DNA of 64,000 nt from Bradyrhizobium sp. U87765 SZCCT0048 (GCF_018131225.1 NZ_JAFCMM010000004.1:744001-808000); one strand, 5' to 3'; numbered from the stretch's first letter, positions 25,407 through 33,666 are shown. Numbers and translations: made by a program. The notes: generated from the sequence alone by a model not told the origin.

Positions 25407-26126
25407 GTGAGCGACAGCCCGCCGACCACCTCCGCGCCGTTCCCTGTCACCGAGCGCAACCGCATGAAGCGCTATTACGAGCGCGGCAGCTACGATCGCG
25501 ATGCGGTGTTTGCCGTGCTCGACAGCGCGATGCTGTGCCATATCGCTTATGTCATCGACGGCCAGCCCTACTGCACGCCCACCATCCACTGGCGCGAGGA
25601 CGACGTGCTGTACTGGCACGGCTCGTCCGCGAGCCGGATGCTGCGCCATCTGCGCGCCGGCACGCCGGCGTGCCTCACCGTGACCCATCTCGACGGCCTG
25701 GTGCTGGCGCGCTCCGGCTTCAACCACTCCGTCAACTACCGCTCGGCGATGTGCTTCGGCACCGCGCGCATTGTCGACGATGCGGCCGCCAAGGCGCGCG
25801 CGCTGAACGGCCTCGTCGATCGCTTCTATCCCGGCCGCGCCGCAACGCTGCGGCCGATGACGGAGCAGGAGATCAAGGCGACGACCGTCATCGCCATGCC
25901 CATCGACGATGCCGCCACCAAGTCCCGCGCCAAGGGCGTCGGCGATGACGAGGAGGATTATGATTTTCCGGTGTGGGCCGGCGTCATCCCCGTGCGCACG
26001 ATCGTTGGCGCCGACGAACCATGCCCGCGCCTATTGCCCGGCGTCGCGCGGCCGGAGGGACTGGCGGGGTATCGCGAGGGGGCGCGGCTGGATGAAGTGT
26101 TTGGGGAGGCGATGCGGGGCGGGTGA
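25407..26126 (+). CDS. Pyridoxamine 5'-phosphate oxidase-fold (NimA-like) protein
   Basis: The 239-residue protein has the FMN-binding split barrel of the PNPOx/NimA family. YERGSYDRDAVFAVLDSAML, then CHIAYVIDGQPYCTPTIHWR with FMN contacts and LYWHGSSASRMLRHL with phosphate contacts, are typical of putative flavin-nucleotide-binding proteins. The GTG at 25407 is preferred because GAGGA lies nine bases upstream; an ATG at 25380 is possible. The divergent MocR regulator is the likely controller, a frequent pairing. The substrate is unknown; it is probably not the biosynthetic PdxH. Confidence 0.83.
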   Translation: MSDSPPTTSAPFPVTERNRMKRYYERGSYDRDAVFAVLDSAMLCHIAYVIDGQPYCTPTIHWREDDVLYWHGSSASRMLRHLRAGTPACLTVTHLDGLVLARSGFNHSVNYRSAMCFGTARIVDDAAAKARALNGLVDRFYPGRAATLRPMTEQEIKATTVIAMPIDDAATKSRAKGVGDDEEDYDFPVWAGVIPVRTIVGADEPCPRLLPGVARPEGLAGYREGARLDEVFGEAMRGG

Positions 26127-26128
26127 CA

Positions 26129-27655
26129 TCAGTTTTCACAAAGATCAACGGCTCCAGCGCCAACGGCGTTCCTCCATTTCAGTCGAGATTTGAACGGGGG
26201 AAATAGGTGAGCGACTTTCTCAAGGGCTAGATTGCAGATTTTTGCTAGATCAGGAACTGTATCTTCGTTCAGCTTCCGGGGAGGTATTGGAATTCGATGT
26301 AGACGATGAAGAGGGTTAGCGCATTGAGCAAAAGCCGCATGTCGAACAGCTGCCCAATTTGCGTGAACATAGCCAGATAGTGCGTCATAGTAGGTATCGT
26401 AAAAGGTCTTTAGACCAGCTTCTTCGGAGATAGTCCGGAGATTTTTGTTCGCCCACGCGCCGAGTTTGATGTCGAGATGCTCCATCCATATATCCTCGTT
26501 CGCAAAGCTCTGAAGAAGTTCTGCGCTGATGAATGATGGAGCTTCATCCAGATCTAGGTGCTTTAGGTATGCGAGCTTGGCCTGTCCGCTTCCATAATTT
26601 CGGTACTGTAGCCAAATCGTGGGGTCATCTTTATGCGCTAGATAAGCCAATGTGATGTACGCTTCTACGGCCGAGCGCAGTGCCACTCGTCCTTGAACGG
26701 TCGATCCGATATTTGGCTCAAGGCAAAAATGCAAAAGCTGCATAATATAAAAAGCCAATCCAAATGTACTGTCGAGCTTGGGATCTGCTGCAGTTGTTGT
26801 GACGGCTGATATGAAATGATCGGTTAGCTCGTTATGCAGAGAGTGAATTTGCTTAGCCAAATCCGCGTGATCTAGCGCCCATACATTTATATCGGGATTG
26901 ATGGCGAGACACTCAGTCTTCTCCCAACATTCGTTCCAGAAACTGTTGTTCCAAGCGGGAGAATCTTTGCTTAAGGGATGAGACCCAGGGCGTGTGGAGA
27001 TTTCGAGGGCTCGAATTGATGGCCGCACTGCCTTCATATCCCCTTTGTTAGGGTACTCAAGGTATTCGTCGAGCCTTTGTTTCATTGACGGAGGCAAAAG
27101 AAGTTTCTCGGCTAAGATCAAAGTCATTACCTTTAGCCAACGACAATCTGTTGCTTCCTGCGATTGGTGATCCAGAGAAGCTGCGACCGCAGAAGCAACG
27201 AAGGTCCACTTCTCCGGACTAGGCGATGGCAGAAGGGCCTCCCAAAATTTGCGATCCGGAAGGCTTTCGAAAAGGAGGAGTGCAGAAAGGACTTCTCTCG
27301 AACGCTCGTCCTTACATAAATCGCCGAAGAGTTGATTGAACTGATCTTGAGAAAGGGTGGCGAGCTTAGAGTGCTCCAACGCAGCATCGTCTTCGAATAT
27401 ATTCTTGTGCTGTGCAACTAAATTGAGCACGCTACGAAAATGCCTCAAAGCGTCGTCACGAGGCAATGTTCCAACTAGGAGGATGGCCCAAAGAATATTC
27501 GGAAGGCCGTTCTCGATCCATGACGTGAATTGGAGATTGGGAATTTGTTTGCTTGGCGCCTCGAGAACGTTTCCTTTGCGTTTCAGTTTAGTTAGACGCT
27601 CGTTACGAGCTCTAATTTGCGTCGCTGATTTACTGTTATTAGTTGTTTTAATCAT
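26129..27655 (-). CDS. DUF5677-family protein in AT-rich island
   Basis: The 508-residue protein has no signal peptide or membrane helix. Residues about 265-460 match my recollection of DUF5677: GRVALRSAVEAYITLAYLAH, then YRNYGSGQAKLAYLK, NEDIWMEHLDIKLGAWANKN and LSGYVHANWAAVRHAA. The last segments hold conserved His and Arg in a helical fold whose activity is unknown. The N-terminal 250 residues are helical and unassigned. ATG 27655 was chosen because the 57 codons upstream read like non-coding DNA; no Shine-Dalgarno is visible. The codons are far AT-richer than in the flanks and the stop is two bases from the PNPOx stop. It is divergent from the protease gene at 27996. Confidence 0.72.
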   Translation of the reverse strand: MIKTTNNSKSATQIRARNERLTKLKRKGNVLEAPSKQIPNLQFTSWIENGLPNILWAILLVGTLPRDDALRHFRSVLNLVAQHKNIFEDDAALEHSKLATLSQDQFNQLFGDLCKDERSREVLSALLLFESLPDRKFWEALLPSPSPEKWTFVASAVAASLDHQSQEATDCRWLKVMTLILAEKLLLPPSMKQRLDEYLEYPNKGDMKAVRPSIRALEISTRPGSHPLSKDSPAWNNSFWNECWEKTECLAINPDINVWALDHADLAKQIHSLHNELTDHFISAVTTTAADPKLDSTFGLAFYIMQLLHFCLEPNIGSTVQGRVALRSAVEAYITLAYLAHKDDPTIWLQYRNYGSGQAKLAYLKHLDLDEAPSFISAELLQSFANEDIWMEHLDIKLGAWANKNLRTISEEAGLKTFYDTYYDALSGYVHANWAAVRHAAFAQCANPLHRLHRIPIPPRKLNEDTVPDLAKICNLALEKVAHLFPPFKSRLKWRNAVGAGAVDLCEN

Positions 27656-27995
27656 CAAACTTGTCTGCTTCGCAAAACGGGGTTCGGCAGGCGAGGTGAA
27701 AATATTGGACGCAGGTCGAAGAATTTTGGCACGAATCAATCCGCGTAATAGATATCGTAGTTTGAAGGGCGCACCCGTTCGAGCAGCTATAGGCCCTATA
27801 TCTGAAGACCATGCGCGCGGCCTCACTATATACCCAGCCCGCTGTTTTCATAAGATGATGTCGTTTACGTGAGCGGTATTACTGAGGGGCTCAGCCACCC
27901 GCATGGCGCTCGGCAGTACATCAAGTTGTTGTTCAAGTTCGAGCCTTCACTCAGATCAGGCACCTCTAGCCACAGTTCGGTTATGGAAGGACGAA
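27656..27995. other. Divergent spacer of the AT-rich island
   Basis: The 340 bases between the DUF5677 and protease starts have the same AT-rich composition as both genes. Both frames remain open part of the way into it, so longer N-termini are possible. No convincing inverted repeat or sigma-70 promoter was found. GGAAGGA at 27984-27990 serves the protease ATG. Confidence 0.4.
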
Positions 27996-28757
27996 ATGAT
28001 CCGCGATTTATCGACTTGGGTCGGCGCAACTGCAGTTCGTATTGGAAAATTGTGGGTGCCGAGCCGCCAAGCCGAAGCGACATTAGCAAAGTACACCAAG
28101 CAAATATTCTGTCTCACCGGAAATGAGAACTATCCATACTCGTTTCGAGGATCGGCTACTACGGTTCGAATTGCGGACAGGTGCTTCGCTCTCTGGTGTC
28201 GCCACCAAGTTCGCGATTTCACGCCCGACAATGTGACGATTCCAATCGAAGACGGAACCGTTCTGGTGTCCGGATCTAGTCTGCTGTCCGTAGAGGAAGA
28301 CGATGGGAATGCGGATGAGGAGTTCAAGGATATTTGCGCTGCAGAATTCTTGGTCGAGAACTACAAATCTCCGAAGCTCGAAAAGGCGTTCTTTCCTTTG
28401 ATGGAGGAAGATGTCTGGAGGGGAAATTCGGACGCGAACTTCTATCTATTTGGCTATCCTAGTGAGCTGCGTTCTATTGACTATGAGGAGGCGAGGTTGC
28501 ACCTGCAGCAGGCCGTAACCAGCGCCGAGTATAACGGTGCTAGTCAAGCTCGATATCTTCATTCGCTAAAAATTACCGGCAAGAAGAGTTTTACTCAAGA
28601 CGGCTTAAGTGGGGGGCCGGTTTATCATGTCGCGAAGGGCAGAGATGGGTTTTGTATCGGACTCGCTGGTATCATCGTGAGAGGTGGAAACCACAATGTA
28701 CACTTTGTCGACATAAGGTTTGTACTGTCATTGTTGGGAGCCGGTCGGAAGATCTGA
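27996..28757 (+). CDS. Trypsin-like serine protease domain protein, cytoplasmic
   Basis: The 253-residue protein has a chymotrypsin-like triad. His70 is in FALWCRHQ after the strand SATTVRIADR, Asp112 is in FKDICAAEF (equivalent to DIAV), and Ser205 is in DGLSGGPVY (the GxSGGP motif). The strands FCIGLAGIIV and HNVHFVDIRF close the second barrel. There is no signal peptide or transmembrane segment, so it should work in the cytoplasm, unlike DegP or secreted trypsins. ATG 27996 was chosen because GGAAGGA lies five bases upstream; the frame is open to 27903. It is AT-rich like its divergent DUF5677 neighbour. The target is unknown. Confidence 0.75.
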   Translation: MIRDLSTWVGATAVRIGKLWVPSRQAEATLAKYTKQIFCLTGNENYPYSFRGSATTVRIADRCFALWCRHQVRDFTPDNVTIPIEDGTVLVSGSSLLSVEEDDGNADEEFKDICAAEFLVENYKSPKLEKAFFPLMEEDVWRGNSDANFYLFGYPSELRSIDYEEARLHLQQAVTSAEYNGASQARYLHSLKITGKKSFTQDGLSGGPVYHVAKGRDGFCIGLAGIIVRGGNHNVHFVDIRFVLSLLGAGRKI

Positions 28758-28837
28758 AATGTTCAATCCCTCAATTCTCGAAAGCTGTGAGCGGCTTTGC
28801 GTTGGCATCCTTTCCGGCCTCGCCTTGACTATCTACC

Positions 28838-29124
28838 GCCGCTTCCCCGCCGGCGCGGATCGCCTCTCCCAATGCGACGATGCAGGCGCAGATCGCCACC
28901 AGCACCAGCGATGCGGCGGAGGCGGCGGGTAGGTCGGTGCCGGTCTCGGAGATCTTGCTGTAGAGCACGAGCGGCAGGATGTTGACCTGGGTACCGGCAA
29001 GGGCGAGCGCGGTGCCGTAGGCGCCCAGGGCGACGGTCGAGGTCAGGCAGAACGCGGCGACGAGGCTCGGCAGGATCTGCGGCAGCATCACCTCGATCAC
29101 GGCACAGAATACGCCGACGCCGAG
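28838..29124 (-). pseudogene. 3' fragment of an ABC permease gene (about 90% identical to the one at 32696-33523)
   Basis: Read on the minus strand this encodes EVMLPQILPSLVAAFC, GTQVNILPLVLYSKISETG and ASLVLVAICACIVALGEAIR, nearly the same as the C-terminus of the intact permease. By hand alignment 28857-29124 matches 32719-32986 without gaps, with about 28 mismatches in 268 bases. Upstream coding sequence is missing after 29124 and there is no start or ribosome site, so it is a broken remnant. The frame is still open, to a stop at 28771, which suggests a fairly recent break. The rest of the 28758-29312 gap holds only this fragment and the operator/promoter at 29163-29190. Confidence 0.85.
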
Positions 29125-29162
29125 ACAGGATCGCGAGCACGACGCGCTCTGGACAGACGTCA

Positions 29163-29190
29163 TTCAACCATTTAACACGTTAAATATCTC
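29163..29190 (+). promoter_or_regulatory. Candidate promoter with inverted-repeat operator upstream of MFS gene
   Basis: TTTAAC-AC-GTTAAA (29171-29184) is a perfect inverted repeat. It sits between a possible -35 TTCAAC (29163-29168) and a weak -10 TATCTC (29185-29190) with 16 bases spacing. A LacI/GntR-type repressor bound there would block the promoter. It lies 123 bases before the start of the MFS gene. Confidence 0.45.
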
Positions 29191-29312
29191 GGTTGCGACG
29201 TCTTGCCGCGTTCACGCTGCGGGTCTCGTGCGCCGAGGGCTTGCCGATGCGCCGGGAGCTTTGCGTCGTCCGGTGCGATCCTTTGCTGAACGTCTCTTGT
29301 CGAGCCCTGCCG

Positions 29313-30647
29313 ATGCACACTCCTGTTGCTGGCGCGCCAGCGCCGCTCTCCGCCGCCGATCTCGAACGCACCGGCGTCTACCGCACCATCGCCCTGCGGC
29401 TGATCCCGTTTCTGTTCGTGTGCTACGTCGTCAACTTCCTCGACCGCACCAACATCGGTTTCGCGCAGCTCGCGCTGAAGGATGAGCTCGGCTTCAGCAA
29501 CGCGGTCTATGGCTTTGGCGCCAGCCTGTTCTATGTCGGCTACATCCTGTTCGAGGTGCCCAGCAACATGCTGCTGCAGCGCATCGGCGCGCCGAAGACC
29601 ATCATGCGCATCATGGTGCTGTGGGGCCTGATGTCGGTGGCGATGGCGGCGGTGTCGTCGCCGCTGCAGTTCTATGTGCTGCGCTTCCTGCTCGGCGTCG
29701 GCGAGGCCGGCTTCATGCCCGGCATCCTGTTCTATCTCAGCGGCTGGGTGCCGGCGTCGCAGCGCGCGCGCTTCACCGCGCTGTTCATGATCGCGATCCC
29801 GATCTCGGGTGTGATCAGCGGGCCGATCTCCGGCGGCATCATGCAGTTCCTCGCCGGCGCCGGCGGCCTCAGGGGCTGGCAATGGCTGTTCATCCTCGAG
29901 GGCGCCCCGGCCATCGTGCTCGGCATCATCGCCGCCTTCGTGCTCGCGAAGGGCCCCGCGGATGCCAAATGGCTCAGCCCGGCGCAGCGCGAAGGGCTGC
30001 TCGCCGCGATCCGCGCCGACAGCGCGACATCCACCCGGCGCGCCGCCCGTCTCGGTGAAGTGCTGCGCGAGCCGATGCTCTATGTGCTCGCGTTCTACTG
30101 CGTCGGCATGAACGGCTCGATTGGCGGCTTCTCGTTTTGGCTGCCGACCATCGTCAAGGGGTTCGGCGTCAGCAACACCTTCCATGTCGGCCTGCTGGTC
30201 GCGATCCCCTATCTCGCCGGTGCGGTGGCGCTGGTGCTCAACGGCCGCCATTCGGACAAGACCGGCGAGCGGCGCTGGCACGCCGCCGGCGCCATGCTGG
30301 CCGCGTCGTTCGGCTGGCTGCTGCTGCCGCTCGCCATCCATCAGCCGGTGATCGCGATGGCGCTGATCACGCTGGCGACCGCGGGAACGATCGCCTGTCT
30401 CGCCTGCTTCTGGTCGATGGTGCCGCTGTATTTTCCTGCCGGCGCGGCCATCGCGTTCGCCGGCGTCTCCAGCCTCGGCAGTCTCGGCAGCCTTGCGAGC
30501 CCGGCCCTCGTCGGCTGGATTGCCACCGCCACGGGCTCGGTGGTCAACGGCACGCTCTATCTCGGCAGCGTCATGCTGGTGGCGGCCGCGTGCCTGATAG
30601 CGGCGACGGCGACGCGCCGTACGCCGCAGGCCGGGCCGTCCGCTTAG
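29313..30647 (+). CDS. MFS transporter, anion:cation symporter (ACS) family
   Basis: The 444-residue, twelve-helix importer carries the ACS-family hallmarks YVVNFLDRTNIGFAQLAL after helix 1, FYVGYILFEVPSNMLLQRIGA in helix 2 (split by loop) and RFLLGVGEAGFMPGILFYLS in helix 4. The family moves organic anions such as tartrate, phthalate or hydroxyphenylacetate with protons or Na+. ATG 29313 gives the usual short soluble N-terminus. It converges with the broken leuB paralogue; the two stops are 17 bases apart across a shared hairpin. Confidence 0.88.
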   Translation: MHTPVAGAPAPLSAADLERTGVYRTIALRLIPFLFVCYVVNFLDRTNIGFAQLALKDELGFSNAVYGFGASLFYVGYILFEVPSNMLLQRIGAPKTIMRIMVLWGLMSVAMAAVSSPLQFYVLRFLLGVGEAGFMPGILFYLSGWVPASQRARFTALFMIAIPISGVISGPISGGIMQFLAGAGGLRGWQWLFILEGAPAIVLGIIAAFVLAKGPADAKWLSPAQREGLLAAIRADSATSTRRAARLGEVLREPMLYVLAFYCVGMNGSIGGFSFWLPTIVKGFGVSNTFHVGLLVAIPYLAGAVALVLNGRHSDKTGERRWHAAGAMLAASFGWLLLPLAIHQPVIAMALITLATAGTIACLACFWSMVPLYFPAGAAIAFAGVSSLGSLGSLASPALVGWIATATGSVVNGTLYLGSVMLVAAACLIAATATRRTPQAGPSA

Positions 30648-30655
30648 GACGGCCC
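30633..30655. terminator. Bidirectional hairpin between convergent MFS and leuB-like genes
   Basis: GGGCCGTCC and GGACGGCCC form a perfect 9-bp stem with a five-base loop that contains part of the MFS stop codon. It sits between two convergent genes. There is no T-tract, so it is a hairpin terminator candidate only. Confidence 0.5.
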
Positions 30656-30663
30656 GCAGCGCA

Positions 30664-31776
30664 TCAGTTCAGCCGCTTGCCGACCTCGGCGCGGATGGCC
30701 GCGCCCATCTGCGCGGTGGAGACGGCAGCCTCGCCGTCGCCGCGGATGTCGGCGGTGCGCACGCCTGCCGCGAGCACGGCGGCGATCGCGGCCTCGATCG
30801 TGTCGGCGACGTCGCCGAGGCCGAACGAATAGCGCAGGCACATCGCGAACGATCCGATCATCGCAATCGGATTGGCGATGCCCTTGCCGGCGATGTCCGG
30901 CGCCGATCCGTGCACCGGCTCGTACAGCGCCTTGCGCCGGCCCGTCGCGGCGTCGACGGCACCGAGCGAGGCTGACGGCAGCATGCCGAGCGAGCCCGTC
31001 AGCATCGCGCAGACGTCGGAGAGGATGTCGCCAAAGAGATTGTCGGTGACGATGACGTCGAACTGCCTGGGCGCGCGCACCAGCTGCATGCCCAGCGAAT
31101 CGGCGAGCTGGTGATCCAGCCGAACGTCGGCATGCTCGCGCTGGTGCAGCGCCGTCATCACCGCGCGCCACAGCACGCCCGATTTCATCACATTGTGCTT
31201 GTCCGCCGAGGTCACGCGGTTGTTGCGCGTCCGCGCCAGCTCGAACGCGACGCGGCCGACGCGCTCGATCTCGCGGGTGTCGTAGATCTGGGTGTCGACG
31301 CCGCGCTTCTGGCCATCGCCGAGATCGACGATCTCCTTCGGCTCGCCGAAATAGATGCCGCCGGTCAGTTCGCGCACCAGCAGGATGTCGAGGCCCTCCA
31401 CCACCTCGCGCCTCAGCGAGGATGCGTCGGCCAGCGCCGGATAGCAGATCGCGGGCCGCAGGTTGGCGAACAGGTCGAGATCCCGGCGCAGGCGAAACAG
31501 GCCCGCCTCGGGGCGCCTGTCATAGGGCACGCCCTGCTATTTGGGGCCGCCGACCGCGCCGAGCAGCACCGCGTCCGCCGCCGCGGCGAGGCGCATGTCG
31601 GCGTCGGAAATCGCCTGGCCATGGGCATCGTAGGCGACGCCGCCGACCAGTCCCGTCTCCAGCGCGAAGTCGGCGACGCCGGCCTGCCCGAGCAGTCCGG
31701 CGAGTTGCGCGACCTCGGCCATCACCTCGGGGCCGATGCCGTCGCCGGGCAACAGGAGCAGCGTATGGCGGGTCAT
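30664..31776 (-). pseudogene. leuB: 3-isopropylmalate dehydrogenase-like gene with in-frame amber codon
   Basis: Read through, this is a 370-codon LeuB: LLPGDGIGPEVMAE at the start, LLGAVGGPK, RELTGGIYFGEPK, KHNVMKSGVLWRAV, DVIVTDNLFGDILSD and GSLGMLPSASLG, so every catalytic and NAD-binding block is present. Codon 80, which should be the Trp after GGPK, is TAG (31537-31539); one G-to-A change from TGG explains it. A GTG three codons later cannot restart a functional enzyme because the NAD loop would be missing. Several usually conserved positions differ (REHADVRLDH), so this is probably a spare paralogue with another leuB elsewhere. A base-calling error or suppression is possible. Confidence 0.85.
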
Positions 31777-31836
31777 TTCGTCGTGTCCTCTGTCATGATG
31801 TCGATGGACGCGAGGATGAAAGCCGCCGCATACTGG

Positions 31837-31872
31837 TTCAAGAAGGCATCTTATCCTGGTATAAATTGCACC
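31837..31872 (+). promoter_or_regulatory. Sigma-70-like promoter of the XRE regulator, probably leaderless transcript
   Basis: TTCAAG (31837-31842) and TATAAA (31860-31865) are separated by 17 bases. The expected transcription start, about seven bases after the -10, coincides with the ATG at 31873. No Shine-Dalgarno stands before that ATG, which agrees with a leaderless mRNA. Confidence 0.5.
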
Positions 31873-32652
31873 ATGACCTCGACGGATTCACGCAGCGCCT
31901 CCCGTCACGCCCTGGGCACGTTCCTGCGCACCCGGCGCGAGCGGCTGCCGGTGCCGCCGACCGCGTCGGGCCGCCGCCGCACGCCGGGCCTGCGGCGCGA
32001 GGAAGTTGCCGAGGCCTGCGGCGTCAGCCACACCTGGATCACCTGGCTCGAGCAGGGCCGCGATGTTTCGGCCTCGCCCCATGCGCTGGCGCGCCTCGCG
32101 GAAGCGCTGCGCCTGGTGCCGGCCGAGCGCACCTATCTGTTCGAGCTCGCCGGCAAGCGCGATCCGGCGGCGCCCGTCGCCGGTGACGACGATCTGCCGC
32201 CGCAGGTTCTGGCGCTGCCGGACCGCATGACCATTTCCGCCTACCTGCTCGATCACACCTGGATGGCGCGGGCGTGGAATGCCGACGCCGCCGCGCTGTT
32301 CACGGGCTGGCTTGATGGCGACCACGACCGCAATCTGCTGCGTTTCATCTTTCTGTCGCCGGCCGCACAGCGTCTGATCGTCGACTGGGACGAGCGCGCC
32401 CGCCGGGTGGTCGCCGAATTTCGCGCCGATGTCAGCCGTCGCCTGCGCGATCCGTCGATGCAGGCACTGATCGAGGACCTGATGACACGCTCCGCGGTGT
32501 TCGCGCGGCTGTGGCAGGAGCAGGCGGTGCTCGGCCGCGAGGGCGGCGAGCGGCTGTTCGATCACCCGCGCCGCCGCTACTACCAGTCGACGCTGCTGCT
32601 GTCGTCCCATCCGGACATCAAGCTGATCAGCCTGACGCCTCTCGCCGGGTGA
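31873..32652 (+). CDS. XRE-family regulator with MmyB-like ligand domain
   Basis: The 259-residue protein has a helix-turn-helix at residues about 12-80. TPGLRREEVAEACGVSHTWI and WLEQGRDVSASPHALARLAEAL match the arrangement of the MmyB/XRE group widespread in actinomycetes and proteobacteria. The C-terminal part (DHTWMARAWNADAAALF, LLRFIFLSPAAQRLIVDW, FDHPRRRYYQ) is the PAS-like MmyB-type ligand domain, thought to bind fatty acids. The gene is divergent from the leuB-like pseudogene with 96 bases between and is probably translated from a leaderless message. Such regulators often control a neighbouring SDR or transporter gene, here perhaps the MFS or leuB-like gene. Confidence 0.86.
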   Translation: MTSTDSRSASRHALGTFLRTRRERLPVPPTASGRRRTPGLRREEVAEACGVSHTWITWLEQGRDVSASPHALARLAEALRLVPAERTYLFELAGKRDPAAPVAGDDDLPPQVLALPDRMTISAYLLDHTWMARAWNADAAALFTGWLDGDHDRNLLRFIFLSPAAQRLIVDWDERARRVVAEFRADVSRRLRDPSMQALIEDLMTRSAVFARLWQEQAVLGREGGERLFDHPRRRYYQSTLLLSSHPDIKLISLTPLAG

Positions 32653-32695
32653 GTGCGTGTCGCGGCGTTTGGTGCCGCGGGGAGTGCGCGCGGCG

Positions 32696-33523
32696 TCAGC
32701 GCCGCTTGCCCGCGGGCCGGATCGCTTCGCCCAGCGCGACGATGCAGGCGCAGATCGCCACCAGCACCAATGATGCGGCGGAGGCGGCGGGCAGATCCGT
32801 GCCGGTCTCGGAGATCTTGCTGTAGAGCACGAGCGGCAGGATGTTGACCTGGGTGCCGACAAGGGCGAGCGCCGTACCGTAGGCGCCGACGGCCACCGCC
32901 GCCGTCAGGCAGAAGGCGGCGACAAGGCTGGGCAGGATCTGCGGCAGCATCACCTCGATCACGGCGCGGAAGGCGCCGGCGCCGAGCGAGCGGGCGGCGG
33001 CGAGCTGGCTGCGGTCGAAGTTGCTGATCGCCGGCAGCACGATCAGCACCACGCGCGGCACGAGGTAGTAGGAGTAGGCGAGCCCGAGCCCGATCGGCGA
33101 GAAGATGAAGGCGCCGGTCACCGCGGGATCGAGGCCGAGCTTGGCGAGCAGCAGCGTGACGAAGCCGGCGCGGCCCAGCAGCAGGATGAAGCCATAGGCG
33201 ACGATCAGGCCGGAGAACGTCAGAGGGAGCGAGATCGCGATCAGCGCGGCGGTGCGCAAGCCCGGCGCGACGCGCGCCAGCGTCAGCGCGACACAGAAGC
33301 CGATGGTCAGCGAGAACAGCGGCGCCACGGTGCCGAGCAGCAGCGTGCCGCGCAGCCCGTTCCAGAACACCGGGTCGGCGGCGAGGCGGCCGAACGCCGC
33401 GCCGCCATCGGAGAACGCGCCGATCAGCACGGCGGTGACCGGCGCGATGAAGAACAGGCCGAGCACCAGCACGCCCGGCGCGGCAAAGGCGGTCAGCGCG
33501 GTTTTGGGGGCGCGGGTGCTCAC
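32696..33523 (-). CDS. ABC transporter permease, Fe3+/polyamine-type (subunit 1)
   Basis: The 275-residue inner-membrane permease has about six helices and the BPD-type EAA loop near QLAAARSLGAGAFRAVIEVMLP. It belongs with the permease, ATPase and binding protein upstream on the same strand, but a 333-base gap with a strong hairpin and a family A repeat separates it from the binding-protein gene. The GTG at 33523 is the likely start (weak GAGAAG upstream); the longer frame to 33835 reads through the repeat. Its last 90 codons are duplicated as a broken fragment at 28838-29124. Confidence 0.86.
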   Translation of the reverse strand: MSTRAPKTALTAFAAPGVLVLGLFFIAPVTAVLIGAFSDGGAAFGRLAADPVFWNGLRGTLLLGTVAPLFSLTIGFCVALTLARVAPGLRTAALIAISLPLTFSGLIVAYGFILLLGRAGFVTLLLAKLGLDPAVTGAFIFSPIGLGLAYSYYLVPRVVLIVLPAISNFDRSQLAAARSLGAGAFRAVIEVMLPQILPSLVAAFCLTAAVAVGAYGTALALVGTQVNILPLVLYSKISETGTDLPAASAASLVLVAICACIVALGEAIRPAGKRR

Positions 33524-33551
33524 GTGGGGCTTCTCACTCTGCTGTTGTGAT

Positions 33552-33666
33552 CCGTCACCCTGAGGTGGTCCCGCGCAGCGGGACCCTCGAAGGGCGACGG
33601 CCCGGGCGGTGAGGCCGGGGCCGTTCATCCTTCGAGGCTCGCTTCGCTCGCACCTCAGGATGACGG
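33552..33666. repeat. Palindromic intergenic repeat, family A (copy 4)
   Basis: CCGTCACCCTGAGGTG opens it and CACCTCAGGATGACGG closes it, with GGTCCCGC/GCGGGACC and CGAGGCTCGCTTCGCTCG hairpins inside. It is nearly identical to copy 1 at 6129. It lies inside an ABC operon, between the binding-protein gene and the last permease gene. 33667-33784 shows nothing recognisable. Confidence 0.85.

Noticed and set aside
26129..28757. Prophage or integrative element
   Set aside because: No integrase, transposase, phage structural gene, tRNA target or flanking att-like direct repeat was found; only base composition and the adjacent fragment suggest acquisition.
28771..29163. 130-codon minus-strand frame as an independent membrane protein
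   Set aside because: Its core copies the C-terminus of the permease at 32696-33523 and it lacks a plausible start; better called a gene fragment.
31528..31530. GTG restart making a functional short LeuB
   Set aside because: The restarted product would lack the first 82 residues including part of the nucleotide-binding domain, and no ribosome site precedes it.
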